64,000 nt of DNA from positions 248,001-312,000 of the forward strand of contig NZ_JSWG01000012.1 in assembly GCF_000797465.1 (NCBI RefSeq), in the 5' to 3' direction. Each line of letters begins with the position of its first letter. The stretch's first letter is position 1. Both the position numbers and the translations under genes were made by a program. Shown here piece by piece: positions 27,506 through 35,912 of the stretch. The stretch is from Psychroserpens jangbogonensis. Its GTDB lineage: Bacteria; Bacteroidota; Bacteroidia; Flavobacteriales; Flavobacteriaceae. The notes beneath the pieces were generated by a model. The model worked only from the letters and a program-made list of their open reading frames with translations. It made no database searches and was not told the origin of the DNA.

Positions 27506-27957
27506 TATATTTTGTTTTTAGTATCAATAATAATAGTTACAGGTCCATCATTTAATAACTCAACTTTCATATCTGCTCCAAATTTTCCTGTCCCAACGGA
27601 TTTACCTAAGTCAAATTCCAATTGTTCAATAAAAGATTCATAAAGAGGGATTGCTCTATCAGGTTTAGCAGCTTTAATATAACTAGGTCTGTTCCCTTTT
27701 TTAATACTGGCTTGTAGTGTGAATTGACTAACTACAATTGCGTCACCTTGAGTTTCAATAAGTGAACGATTCATCACATTATCATCATCAGAAAATATAC
27801 GAAGATTCGTTATTTTGTTTGACAGCCATTTAATGTCTTCAGGAGTATCTTCATCTACTATACCCAATAGGATAAGCATTCCGTTTGTGATAGAAGCTAC
27901 AATTTCTCCATCAATGGTTACACTGGCTTTTGATACACGTTGGATTACTGCTTTCAT
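27505..27957 (-). CDS. dtd: D-aminoacyl-tRNA deacylase
   Basis: A 150-residue protein of the usual DTD length. It starts MKAVIQRVSKASVTIDG and carries the SQFTL motif (VVSQFTLQAS) and the family GPVTI motif (NDGPVTIIIDT), which together form the chiral proofreading pocket. It hydrolyses D-aminoacyl-tRNAs and glycyl-tRNA(Ala). It follows rsgA by 18 bp and overlaps the next gene by 1 bp. Confidence 0.96.
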   Translation of the reverse strand: MKAVIQRVSKASVTIDGEIVASITNGMLILLGIVDEDTPEDIKWLSNKITNLRIFSDDDNVMNRSLIETQGDAIVVSQFTLQASIKKGNRPSYIKAAKPDRAIPLYESFIEQLEFDLGKSVGTGKFGADMKVELLNDGPVTIIIDTKNKI

Positions 27958-27975
27958 AACTTGAAGATCTTCATA

Positions 27976-28923
27976 TTATTCTTCCCAAACATCAGTTCTA
28001 TAATGCTCATCATCACCTTCTAAAATTTGAAGATAACTTCTGTATCTAGAATACGAAACCTCATCTTTATCTAAAGCTGCTTTTACAGCGCACTTGGGCT
28101 CTTCTTTATGTAAACAATTATTGAATTTACAATCTTGTTTGAGTTCAAAAAATTCTGGAAAATAATCGCCTATTTCCTCTCTGTCCATATCAACAATTCC
28201 GAACCCCTTAATACCTGGTGTATCAATAATTTTGGCTCCAAAACTCAAATCGAACATTTCTGCAAATGTTGTTGTATGCTGACCTTGACTATGCTGAGTT
28301 GAAATTGCTTTTGTCTTCAAATCTAAATCTGGTTCTATAGCATTTACTAATGTAGATTTCCCAACTCCAGAATGACCAGCAAACATACTTACCTTATTGG
28401 TCATAAGAGATTTTACCTTATCTATATTTTTTCCTGTAGTGGCTGAAATACCTATGCATTCGTATCCAATTTTTCTATACACATGAGCTAAATATCTAAC
28501 CTCATCTAAAGTAGCTTCATCGTAGGTATCAACTTTATTAAATAGTAATACGGTTTTTATGGAATAGGCTTCAGCTGTTACTAAAAAACGATCTATAAAA
28601 CTGGTAAAGGTTGGAGGATTATCAATAGTAATTAATAAAAACACCTGATCAATATTTGAAGCAATTACATGTGTTTGTTTAGATAAATTAACCGATTTAC
28701 GAACGATGTAATTTTTACGATCATGAATACGATCAATAACACCTGTAATTGTGTCGTTATTGGTTTCCAATTCAAAATTTACAATATCTCCAACTGCAAT
28801 AGGATTGGTACTTTTAATGCCTTTTAATCTGAATTTACCTTTTATTCTACATTGATAAACGGCACCAAGATTTGTCTTCAAGGTATACCAACTTCCAGTA
28901 GATTTATAAACGGTTCCTGTCAT
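27976..28923 (-). CDS. rsgA: Ribosome small-subunit-dependent GTPase RsgA
   Basis: A 315-residue circularly permuted GTPase: an OB fold first (TGTVYKSTGSWYTLKT), then G4 (LFNKVD), G5 (ISATTGKN), G1 (GHSGVGKSTLVN), G3 (DTPGIKGFG), and a C-terminal zinc site with CKFNNCLH...CAVK. It checks late maturation of the 30S subunit by releasing assembly factors. It opens the rsgA-dtd-hydrolase unit. Confidence 0.96.
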   Translation of the reverse strand: MTGTVYKSTGSWYTLKTNLGAVYQCRIKGKFRLKGIKSTNPIAVGDIVNFELETNNDTITGVIDRIHDRKNYIVRKSVNLSKQTHVIASNIDQVFLLITIDNPPTFTSFIDRFLVTAEAYSIKTVLLFNKVDTYDEATLDEVRYLAHVYRKIGYECIGISATTGKNIDKVKSLMTNKVSMFAGHSGVGKSTLVNAIEPDLDLKTKAISTQHSQGQHTTTFAEMFDLSFGAKIIDTPGIKGFGIVDMDREEIGDYFPEFFELKQDCKFNNCLHKEEPKCAVKAALDKDEVSYSRYRSYLQILEGDDEHYRTDVWEE

Positions 28924-29017
28924 TTAAAATAATATTAAGCAAAGTAACAATTTTAATTTCTATTAACCTGCCGGAAGTCTCTTTGAATCAAAAAATTAAA
29001 ATCAATAACAAGCATCC

Positions 29018-29025
29018 TATATTTG
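29018..29025 (+). promoter_or_regulatory. -7 box upstream of the 29096 gene
   Basis: TATATTTG matches TAnnTTTG; the start point would be near 29032, about 64 bases before ATG 29096. There is no clear -33 element. Confidence 0.45.
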
Positions 29026-29095
29026 TCTTCTTAATCTTTTTGTAGATAAAACATATAGCATTATATTAGTGGTTTATTAATAAAAACTCTACAAC

Positions 29096-29551
29096 ATGAA
29101 AAAATTAGTGCTATTTATTGCTATTGGTTTCTTAACTTTTACTGATGTTTTTGCGCAAGTAGAATACAAAATCATCACCAGTGTAGAATCTATTGTTCCT
29201 AATGGATTAGGTAGATCTAGAATTGTATCTGCAGATGAAGAAAGAGATTACAAAGATTACACTTCAGTACGATCTGATGACAAAAAAGAAGATAAAAGAA
29301 ACAAATCTGACAGAAGCGAGATTAGAGTGAAGAATTTTGAAGAAACAAAATTGTTAAACTTTTATAACATAGGCGGTATTCGTTTTCAAAATATTGCAGC
29401 GAATGACGCTGTTTTAACTTCTAAAGTTAATACAATGATTGAAGAAGGTTGGGAATTGGCTTTTGTTACTAGTGCTGTTGAAAGCGCTGGTAAAGGCGAT
29501 AACAACGGGATTTTTATTACACGTTTTATTTTCAAACGAAACAAACAATAG
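29096..29551 (+). CDS. Small exported protein with DUF4177-like C terminus
   Basis: A 151-residue protein with a signal peptide ending near DVFAQ (residue 21). The middle (residues about 55-80) is very rich in charged residues (DDKKEDKRNKSDRSE), and the C-terminal 50 or so residues, VNTMIEEGWELAFVTSA then FITRFIFKR, fit the small DUF4177-type fold (LN-x-GWELv, then a last strand). This is by pattern only. The next gene is 26 bp downstream and also exported, so a two-gene unit is likely. Confidence 0.65.
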   Translation: MKKLVLFIAIGFLTFTDVFAQVEYKIITSVESIVPNGLGRSRIVSADEERDYKDYTSVRSDDKKEDKRNKSDRSEIRVKNFEETKLLNFYNIGGIRFQNIAANDAVLTSKVNTMIEEGWELAFVTSAVESAGKGDNNGIFITRFIFKRNKQ

Positions 29552-29577
29552 TACATATATAATTTAAAAAAAAAATC

Positions 29578-30018
29578 ATGAAAACTATCAAATTAATTGT
29601 TATTGGAATCTGTGTTTTATCATTTATGAATGTTAATTCACAAAATTTAACTCCTCAGCAAATAGAAAGAGAAAATAATAGAATTGATTTATTTAATACA
29701 CAAGAATTTGCAAATCTTCACATCTGGTACAATAATAAGGTTTTGGAATTAAGATTAAGCGAAGAACAAGAAGTACAATATAGTTTTGTTATAACCAAAT
29801 ACACATACAGAATGTCGCGTTTAGACGATAAAGATTCTGATTATTCTTATGAAGAAATGGTAGAAGAAGTTCATTCTTTAGTTGCTAAAATTGATAAAGA
29901 TACTAAACCCGTTCTTACTGATACACAGTATGAGGATCATCTAAAAATTACTAAAGAATTTAAACAAACTGTTTTAAATAAACTTGAATTAAATCATTCA
30001 AAAATTAAAAAAGGATAA
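29578..30018 (+). CDS. Small exported helical protein of unknown function
   Basis: A 146-residue protein with a signal peptide ending near VNSQ (residue 22), then a mostly helical, highly charged body (LSEEQEVQYSFVITKYTYRM, YEDHLKITKEFKQTVLNKLE). The pattern slightly recalls CpxP/Spy-like periplasmic chaperones, but I see no LTxxQ motif pair beyond LTPQQ at residue 25, so the resemblance is weak. It shares a unit and a terminator with the 29096 gene. Confidence 0.6.
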   Translation: MKTIKLIVIGICVLSFMNVNSQNLTPQQIERENNRIDLFNTQEFANLHIWYNNKVLELRLSEEQEVQYSFVITKYTYRMSRLDDKDSDYSYEEMVEEVHSLVAKIDKDTKPVLTDTQYEDHLKITKEFKQTVLNKLELNHSKIKKG

Positions 30019-30031
30019 ACATAAATAAATT

Positions 30032-30063
30032 AAAAAAAGCCTCATTTTCATGAGGCTTTTTTT
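30032..30063. terminator. Bidirectional terminator between the 29578 gene and the aromatic operon
   Basis: A 14-bp stem with core AGCCTCAT/ATGAGGCT and a 4-base loop (TTTC), with an A-run on the left and a T-run on the right. It serves the rightward pair at 29096-30018 and the leftward operon ending at 30068. Confidence 0.88.
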
Positions 30064-30067
30064 TTGT

Positions 30068-31150
30068 TTAATGATTAATAATCTTCTCTTGATGATTAAT
30101 TGATTCTTGGTGAATGGCCTTAAACATGCGTAAGATAAACTCTTCACTAAGTCCTTTTTCATCACCTTCCATAACCATTTTTCCTAAAATCTCATTCCAA
30201 CGTTTACTTTGTAATACAGCAACGTTCTTTTGTTTTTTAAGTTCACCTATTCCATCGGCTACTTTCATTCGCTTTCCTAATAACTCAATAAGCTGATTAT
30301 CTACAACATCAATTTGAGCTCTTAAATTATTAAGTTCGTTATTATATTCTGCCTCAGGATCCGTTTCTTTTCTAATTCTTAAATCATTCATGATATGCAC
30401 CAATCGATTTGGAGTCACTTGTTGTGCAGCATCACTCCATGCATTATCAGGATCGAAATGAGTTTCAATCATTAATCCGTCAAAATTTAGATCTAATGCC
30501 GTTTGAGACACATCAAAAATCATATCACGTTTACCAGTAATATGTGAAGGATCATTTATTAATGGCAAATCTGGAAATTTAGTTTGTAATTCAATAGCAA
30601 TCTGCCATTCTGGATTGTTACGATATTTAGATTTTTCATAAGTTGAAAACCCTCTATGAATTACGCCTAAGTTTTTAATGTTAGCAGACGCTAAACGTTC
30701 AATAGCTCCTAACCATAATGCTAAATCTGGATTTACTGGATTTTTAACCAATACAATTTTATCTGTCCCTTTTAATGCATCTGCAATTTCTTGTACAATA
30801 AACGGACTTACAGTTGATCGTGCACCAATCCACAATAAATCGATATCATGTTCTAATGCAAGTTCTACATGGTTTCTATTGGCAACTTCTGTTGCTGTTT
30901 TTAAGCCAGTTTCTTCTTTTACTTTTTGTAGCCATTTTAAACCCAAAGCTCCAACGCCTTCGAAGTTTCCTGGACGTGTTCTAGGTTTCCAGATACCAGC
31001 TCTATAATAATTTACATCTGTATCTTTAAGCTCATGAGCTATTTTTAAAACTTGTTCTTCTGTCTCTGCACTGCATGGTCCTGCAATTACTAAAGGATGA
31101 TTTAAACCTAAATCATCCAACCATGTTCTCATTTCTTTTTTATTCTCCAT
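30068..31150 (-). CDS. Bifunctional DAHP synthase/chorismate mutase
   Basis: A 360-residue fusion. Residues about 1-260 are a class I beta (KDO8P-like) DAHP synthase with AGPCSAET, YRAGIWKPRTRPG and HFDPDNAWSDAAQQ. Residues about 275-355 are an AroQ chorismate mutase (LNNLRAQIDVVDNQLIELLGKRM...ELKKQKNVAVLQSKRW). The first joins phosphoenolpyruvate and erythrose-4-phosphate at the head of the shikimate pathway, the second turns chorismate to prephenate. The mutase domain probably gives feedback control. It is last in the attenuated aromatic operon, 8 bp after tyrA. Confidence 0.93.
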   Translation of the reverse strand: MENKKEMRTWLDDLGLNHPLVIAGPCSAETEEQVLKIAHELKDTDVNYYRAGIWKPRTRPGNFEGVGALGLKWLQKVKEETGLKTATEVANRNHVELALEHDIDLLWIGARSTVSPFIVQEIADALKGTDKIVLVKNPVNPDLALWLGAIERLASANIKNLGVIHRGFSTYEKSKYRNNPEWQIAIELQTKFPDLPLINDPSHITGKRDMIFDVSQTALDLNFDGLMIETHFDPDNAWSDAAQQVTPNRLVHIMNDLRIRKETDPEAEYNNELNNLRAQIDVVDNQLIELLGKRMKVADGIGELKKQKNVAVLQSKRWNEILGKMVMEGDEKGLSEEFILRMFKAIHQESINHQEKIINH

Positions 31151-31158
31151 AATCTTTA

Positions 31159-32010
31159 TTATGCAATACCGTTTAATATGTCTTTTATATGATTTGTACT
31201 TTGCATTTCTTTATATATCTCGTCGAAATCATTAGATTCCATTAACGCTTTGAACTGTTTTAAATTATTGATGTATTCATCAAGTGTTTCTATGACGTTC
31301 TCTCTATTTTGTTTAAAAATTGGTGTCCACATTGCTGGAGAACTTTTTGCCAATCGCACAGTACTTTCAAAACCACTGCCTGCCATATCGAAAATATCGC
31401 GTTCATTTTTTTCCTTTTCAATTACTGTTTTTCCTAACATAAAAGAACTTATATGCGACAAATGCGACACATAAGCGATGTGTTTATCATGTGCTTCAGG
31501 ATTCATATACCTAATACGCATTCCTAAGTCTGAAAATAACTGCAAAGCTTTCTCTTGAAGTTTAAAAGTTGTCTTTTCAACTTCACAGATAATATTTGTT
31601 TTCTTCTGAAACAGTCCGTGAATAGCTGCTTTGGGTCCTGAAAACTCTGTACCAGCAATAGGATGCGTTGCTAAGAAATTACGTCGCATTTTATGATTTT
31701 CAATTGCTTTACAAACAGGATCCTTAGTCGAACCAACGTCAATGACAAGTGCTCTATCTGAAATAGCATCTAACACTTTTGGCAATTCTAATACGGCTTT
31801 ATCCACAGGAATAGAAAGCACAACTAAATCGGCTTCTTTTAAATCACCATAGCTTGCTTTTTCATCAATAACATTGAGTTTTAAAGCATCATCTAAATGG
31901 GAATCGTTAGTATCTATTCCGAAGACTTTAGCATGTTTATTATTAGACTTTATATCTAATGCTATACTTCCTCCAATTAAACCAACTCCTATGATGTATA
32001 TCTTATTCAT
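31159..32010 (-). CDS. tyrA: Prephenate dehydrogenase
   Basis: A 283-residue NAD(P)-dependent enzyme with a Rossmann start (IYIIGVGLIGGSIALDIK), VLSIPVDKAVLELP, DVGSTKD, and THPIAGTEFSGPKAA with the prephenate-site His. It converts prephenate to 4-hydroxyphenylpyruvate for tyrosine. No ACT domain is seen. It lies 3 bp after the aminotransferase gene and directly before the DAHP synthase fusion. Confidence 0.92.
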   Translation of the reverse strand: MNKIYIIGVGLIGGSIALDIKSNNKHAKVFGIDTNDSHLDDALKLNVIDEKASYGDLKEADLVVLSIPVDKAVLELPKVLDAISDRALVIDVGSTKDPVCKAIENHKMRRNFLATHPIAGTEFSGPKAAIHGLFQKKTNIICEVEKTTFKLQEKALQLFSDLGMRIRYMNPEAHDKHIAYVSHLSHISSFMLGKTVIEKEKNERDIFDMAGSGFESTVRLAKSSPAMWTPIFKQNRENVIETLDEYINNLKQFKALMESNDFDEIYKEMQSTNHIKDILNGIA

Positions 32011-32013
32011 TCT

Positions 32014-33159
32014 TTATTTCAATCTTTCTAAGGCTTCTTCCAAATCATCTTGAGATGCACAAAGCGATATTCTTATATATCCTTTTCCGTTAGTACCAAA
32101 AATTGTTCCTGGTGCAATAAATACTCCTTTTTCTTTTAGAATTAAATCAATGTATTCTTCAGCATCTAAATAATCTGGAAGTTTACACCACACAAATAAT
32201 CCAGTAGCATTTGAATCGTACGTGCACTTAAGTGCTTCTGCAATTTTCCAAACGATTTGTCGTCGTTGCTCATAAACACTATTAAGGCTTAAGTACCACA
32301 TATCTGAGCAATTCAATGCTTCGATGGCTCCTTTTTGAATGCCTAGAAACATCCCAGAATCCATATTGCTTTTTACACGTAATACTGCAGCAATATATTC
32401 GGTTTTACCCAATAACATTCCTACTCGCCAACCCGCCATATTGAAGGTCTTACTTAACGAATTTAACTCCAAACACACGTCTTTAGCATCTCGATATTTC
32501 AAAATACTTCTTGGGTAACGGTTTAAAACAAAACTGTAAGGATTATCGTTAACAATTAATATATTATTACGCTTAGCGAAGGTTATTAAATCTTCAAATA
32601 GTTTATTTGTTGCTTGAGCACCAGTTGGCATATGCGGATAATTTACCCACATTATTTTCACCTTTTCAAGACCTCTTTTTTCTAAAGCGATAAAATCTGG
32701 AAACCAATGATTCTCTTCGGTTAAATCGTAAAAAACTGGCTTTGCTCCAACCAATTTAGTTACAGATTGATATGTTGGATAACCAGGATTAGGAATCAAT
32801 ACCTCATCACCTTCATTTAAAAATGCTAAAGAAATGTGCAAAATCCCTTCTTTACTTCCAGCAAGAGGTAACACTTCTGTTAACGGACTTAAAGGCACAT
32901 TAAAATGTCGTTTATAAAATCCTGCCATGGCTTCTCTCAATTCTAGAATACCTTGGTAACTTTGATATTTATGTGCACCATCTTCATTAAAAACTTCAAC
33001 CATTGCGTTAAGAACACGTTCTGGTGGATTCAAATCAGGACTCCCAATTCCTAAATTAAGGATGGGTTTCCCTTGAGCCTTTAGTAAGTTTACTTCTCTA
33101 AGTTTTTTTGAAAAGTAATACTCTTCAACATTTTTTAATCGGTCAGCAATCTGTATCAT
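32014..33159 (-). CDS. Class I/II aminotransferase, probable aromatic
   Basis: A 381-residue PLP enzyme: GIGSPDLNPP, GSKEGI, NPGYPTY, WVNYPHMPTG, NDNPYSFVL and the PLP-binding Lys in SLSKTFNMAGWRVG. It overlaps the pheA stop by four bases and sits before tyrA, so it most probably transaminates phenylpyruvate and hydroxyphenylpyruvate to Phe and Tyr. The class also includes aspartate and diaminopimelate enzymes, and specificity rests on context. Confidence 0.85.
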   Translation of the reverse strand: MIQIADRLKNVEEYYFSKKLREVNLLKAQGKPILNLGIGSPDLNPPERVLNAMVEVFNEDGAHKYQSYQGILELREAMAGFYKRHFNVPLSPLTEVLPLAGSKEGILHISLAFLNEGDEVLIPNPGYPTYQSVTKLVGAKPVFYDLTEENHWFPDFIALEKRGLEKVKIMWVNYPHMPTGAQATNKLFEDLITFAKRNNILIVNDNPYSFVLNRYPRSILKYRDAKDVCLELNSLSKTFNMAGWRVGMLLGKTEYIAAVLRVKSNMDSGMFLGIQKGAIEALNCSDMWYLSLNSVYEQRRQIVWKIAEALKCTYDSNATGLFVWCKLPDYLDAEEYIDLILKEKGVFIAPGTIFGTNGKGYIRISLCASQDDLEEALERLK

Positions 33160-33983
33160 AGTCTTGCATTTTTATATTCGCCCAAAACTTTAAAATCTTG
33201 TGCCATGATTTCCATAATGGACTTCGCTTTCTTATAATCATTATAGGTATCAAATGTTACATCAACGAAAAAAGCATATTTCCAAGGTGTTTCAATTTTT
33301 GGGAGTGATTGTATCTTTGTTAAATTTAACTTACAATCACTTAATACATTCAAAATAGTCGCTAAACTTCCTCTTTTATGGTCTAATTCAAATTTTATTG
33401 ACGCTTTATTGATTTCTACCTCTGGTATTTCAGAGTTTTTAGTCTTTACAATAAAAAATCGTGTTTCATTATGCTTTATCGTTTGTATACTTTCTGCTAA
33501 AATTTCGAGTTCAAATAATTCTGCAGCCAATCGAGATGCAATTGCTGCAACGTGTTTTGATTGATTGGCTTGAATCCTTTGCGCAACTTCAGCAGTATCT
33601 TTATCTTCAATTAACTTGATATGTGGATATTGCTTAAAGAATGCTTTACACTGCAATAATGCCATTGGATGAGAATATACTTCTTTAATATCATCTATAG
33701 TTTGGTTTGGCAAGGCCATTAAATGATGTTGAATATCTAAATAATGCTCTCCAACAATATGTAAACCAAAATTATCGATTAGTGCATAATTAGGAATTAT
33801 AGAACCTGCTATAGAATTTTCAATAGCCATGATAGCCGCATCATCTTTAGCATTCAGTATGCTATCAACCACACCATCAAATGTTAGGTATTCTGATACA
33901 CTAATCGTTTCATCAAAAAATTGCTGTGACACAATGTGATGAAAAGACCCTTTAACTCCTTGTATGGCTACTGATTTAATCAT
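33156..33983 (-). CDS. pheA: Prephenate dehydratase
   Basis: I choose ATG 33981-33983 (MIKSVAIQGVKGSFHH, 275 residues); an earlier in-frame ATG lies inside the terminator stem and is excluded by it. It has GVKGSFHHIVSQQFF, IENSIAGSI, YSHPMALLQCKAF and ETRFFIV with the catalytic Thr, and a C-terminal ACT domain (about residues 190-270, KRGSLATILNVLSD, LTKIQSLP) that binds phenylalanine. It decarboxylates and dehydrates prephenate to phenylpyruvate. There is no chorismate mutase domain here; that is on the DAHP synthase. It is the first gene of the attenuated operon. Confidence 0.94.
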   Translation of the reverse strand: MIKSVAIQGVKGSFHHIVSQQFFDETISVSEYLTFDGVVDSILNAKDDAAIMAIENSIAGSIIPNYALIDNFGLHIVGEHYLDIQHHLMALPNQTIDDIKEVYSHPMALLQCKAFFKQYPHIKLIEDKDTAEVAQRIQANQSKHVAAIASRLAAELFELEILAESIQTIKHNETRFFIVKTKNSEIPEVEINKASIKFELDHKRGSLATILNVLSDCKLNLTKIQSLPKIETPWKYAFFVDVTFDTYNDYKKAKSIMEIMAQDFKVLGEYKNARL

Positions 33984-34011
33984 AAAAAAAGTCTCGATTT
34001 TCATCGAGACT
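33984..34011 (-). terminator. Attenuator terminator abutting the pheA start
   Basis: On the minus strand: AGTCTCGAT, loop GAAA, ATCGAGACT, then T7 (33984-33990), which is directly followed by the pheA ATG. The 9-bp stem and U-run make an intrinsic terminator between leader and structural gene. Full termination would silence the whole aromatic operon. Confidence 0.85.
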
Positions 34012-34052
34012 CATATTATATTTATTAGAATAAATTATACATATAACGTCTC
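34006..34052 (-). promoter_or_regulatory. Antiterminator pairing in the pheA leader
   Basis: The arm GAGACGTTATAT (34041-34052) starts 7 bases after the leader stop codon. It can pair with ATATAAT and GTCTC (34015-34021 and 34006-34010, with a 4-base bulge) at the foot of the terminator, using GTCTC that belongs to the terminator 5' arm. The two structures are mutually exclusive, as needed for ribosome-mediated attenuation. Confidence 0.65.
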
Positions 34053-34058
34053 TCTCTT

Positions 34059-34112
34059 TTAGCTAAAAAAGAAATAAAACCAGCTATAATATGTATTATT
34101 TATTGTGTTCAT
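34059..34112 (-). CDS. pheL: pheA leader peptide (Phe/Tyr/Trp codons), 17 residues
   Basis: A short frame on the minus strand, ATG 34110-34112 to TAA 34059-34061, encodes MNTINNTYYSWFYFFFS. Residues 8-16 hold three Tyr, one Trp and four Phe, so it senses the supply of charged aromatic tRNAs. It is followed by an antiterminator and a terminator just before pheA. A ribosome stalled at the Phe codons would leave the antiterminator arm free; one reaching the stop codon would cover it and let the terminator form. The symbol follows the E. coli name for the same function; homology is not implied. Confidence 0.85.
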   Translation of the reverse strand: MNTINNTYYSWFYFFFS

Positions 34113-34237
34113 ATCGTAATTAAGTTGCTAATGTAATTATTATTTTAAGAAATCAAAATTGTTATAACATATTTTTGAGTTTTACGTTTCAGTTTTAAAG
34201 AATTCATAATTTGAAGGTAGGCATTCGTTATAATTAC

Positions 34238-34245
34238 TATTTTTG
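34238..34245 (+). promoter_or_regulatory. -7 box of gldA
   Basis: TATTTTTG fits TAnnTTTG, 17 bases before ATG 34263, with TTTG at 34210-34213 (spacing 24). The gap also carries the divergent aromatic leader. Confidence 0.4.
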
Positions 34246-34262
34246 AATAAACTAATTGGTAT

Positions 34263-35159
34263 ATGTCTATTGAAGTTGAAAATATTTCTAAAGTTTATGG
34301 CGAACAAAAAGCGCTTAATAACATTTCGTTTTCAGTTAACAAAGGTGAAATTGTCGGTTTCTTAGGTCCAAATGGCGCTGGAAAATCAACGCTTATGAAA
34401 ATACTTACTACATATATCAGTGCTACTGAAGGTAAAGCAAAAGTTAACAATTTTGATGTTTTAGAAAGTAAACAAAATGTTCAAAATAGTGTTGGATATC
34501 TTCCAGAACACAATCCTTTATATCTCGATATGTATGTAAGAGAGTATTTGATGTTTAATGCTAATGTTTATAATACGCCTAAGACACGTGTAAATGATGT
34601 TATTGAACTTACTGGATTAACACCTGAAGCTCATAAAAAAATCGGACAGCTTTCAAAGGGATATCGTCAACGAGTCGGATTAGCAAATGCCTTATTGCAT
34701 GAACCAGAAGTTTTAATACTTGATGAACCAACAACTGGTCTTGATCCTAATCAATTAGTGGATATTAGACATTTAATTAAATCTGTAGGCAAAGACAAAA
34801 CTGTGTTTTTATCTACTCACATCATGCAAGAAGTTGAAGCTATTTGTGATCGTGTTATTATTATAAATAAAGGAAAGATTGTTGCCGATAAAAAACTTAA
34901 AGAACTCCGTGACGATAAAGAGCAAACTGTTATTGTGGAATTTGATTATCGTGTAGAAGATGCTTTTTTACTAAAATTACCTAATGCTAAAACAGTAAAA
35001 AACATACATGACTTTGTTTATGAAATCACTTTTTCAACTAGTGAAGATATGCGTTCTCATGTTTTTGATTTTGCTCATGATAACGAACTGAAAATTCTTC
35101 AATTGAATCAAAAAAATGCAAGTCTGGAAAGTTTGTTTAGAGAACTAACTTCAGACTAA
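34263..35159 (+). CDS. gldA: Gliding-associated ABC transporter ATP-binding protein GldA
   Basis: A 298-residue ABC ATPase with Walker A GPNGAGKS (35-42), Q-loop region VGYLPEHNPLY, signature LSKGYRQ (130-136), Walker B VLILDE (150-155) and H-loop LSTH (183-186). The sequence is of the GldA type, which with GldF and GldG forms an exporter needed for gliding in F. johnsoniae. gldF and gldG are not in this window. It is convergent with the lipoprotein at 35163, with 3 bp between their stops. Confidence 0.9.
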   Translation: MSIEVENISKVYGEQKALNNISFSVNKGEIVGFLGPNGAGKSTLMKILTTYISATEGKAKVNNFDVLESKQNVQNSVGYLPEHNPLYLDMYVREYLMFNANVYNTPKTRVNDVIELTGLTPEAHKKIGQLSKGYRQRVGLANALLHEPEVLILDEPTTGLDPNQLVDIRHLIKSVGKDKTVFLSTHIMQEVEAICDRVIIINKGKIVADKKLKELRDDKEQTVIVEFDYRVEDAFLLKLPNAKTVKNIHDFVYEITFSTSEDMRSHVFDFAHDNELKILQLNQKNASLESLFRELTSD

Positions 35160-35162
35160 TAA

Positions 35163-35912
35163 TTATTCAAAAATTAATTTACCAGTGTAGAATTGTTCTA
35201 CATCAATTGTTGGAGGAGTATTCACAACAATTACATCACCTGTACTTCTAATTTCGCCCGTTAACATTAGTTGTGGATTAATAATCAAATCGTTACTACT
35301 ACGTTGAAAAATGTCGATGTTTTGCGCTATAAGATTTCTACCTTCAAAACGTGAATCACCTGAGTAATACCTAACAAACAAGTCATCTACCTCTCCACTT
35401 ACAAAAATTGTAGATAAGTTATTTACTATGCAATCGAGCTTTATACAATCTACTTTTACATTAAAATCTCCATCACTATTTACATCACCTTCAGAATTAA
35501 AATCTTCAGAAACTAATTTTAAATTATCATAACTTAATATACCATCACTACTCACTGTTAACCCTGAACCATTTCTAATTTCGATTAGATTAGGAGCACT
35601 TACATATACTTTAGTAATGCCATAGTCTCTACTAAAATTGCAAGCGTTATTGTTAGTAATTAACAATGTATTGTTTTCAACTTTTACTTCAATATCATTC
35701 AGTAAATACTCTCCTGTTTCAACAACAACCTTTTGAGTAGCTTCTTGTTTCACAATAAGTTCGACTCTAGCAAAAGCTGTTATTTTAGTAAAGTCATTTA
35801 CTATAAATTCTTCTTGAATAGTATCTCCAGAATTCTGAAAACAGTCTGGTGCGTCTTCACTATTACAAGAAAAAACGACAATCGCTAAAATTATATATAG
35901 TATCTTTTTCAT
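35163..35912 (-). CDS. DUF2807 (GIN-domain) lipoprotein
   Basis: A 249-residue protein with lipoprotein signal MKKILYIILAIVVFSC (Cys16) and a beta-rich repeat fold of the DUF2807 'head GIN' type: FTKITAFARVELIVKQ, VVETGEYLLNDIEVKVENNTLLI, NLIEIRNGSGLTV. Such proteins are likely surface or periplasmic beta-solenoids of unknown function. It overlaps the upstream barrel gene by 4 bp, so the two are translated together. Confidence 0.82.
   Translation of the reverse strand: MKKILYIILAIVVFSCNSEDAPDCFQNSGDTIQEEFIVNDFTKITAFARVELIVKQEATQKVVVETGEYLLNDIEVKVENNTLLITNNNACNFSRDYGITKVYVSAPNLIEIRNGSGLTVSSDGILSYDNLKLVSEDFNSEGDVNSDGDFNVKVDCIKLDCIVNNLSTIFVSGEVDDLFVRYYSGDSRFEGRNLIAQNIDIFQRSSNDLIINPQLMLTGEIRSTGDVIVVNTPPTIDVEQFYTGKLIFE

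Noticed and set aside
34154-34161. -7 box for the pheA leader (CAATTTTG on the minus strand)
   Set aside because: One mismatch to TAnnTTTG and no -33 element; not reported as a promoter.
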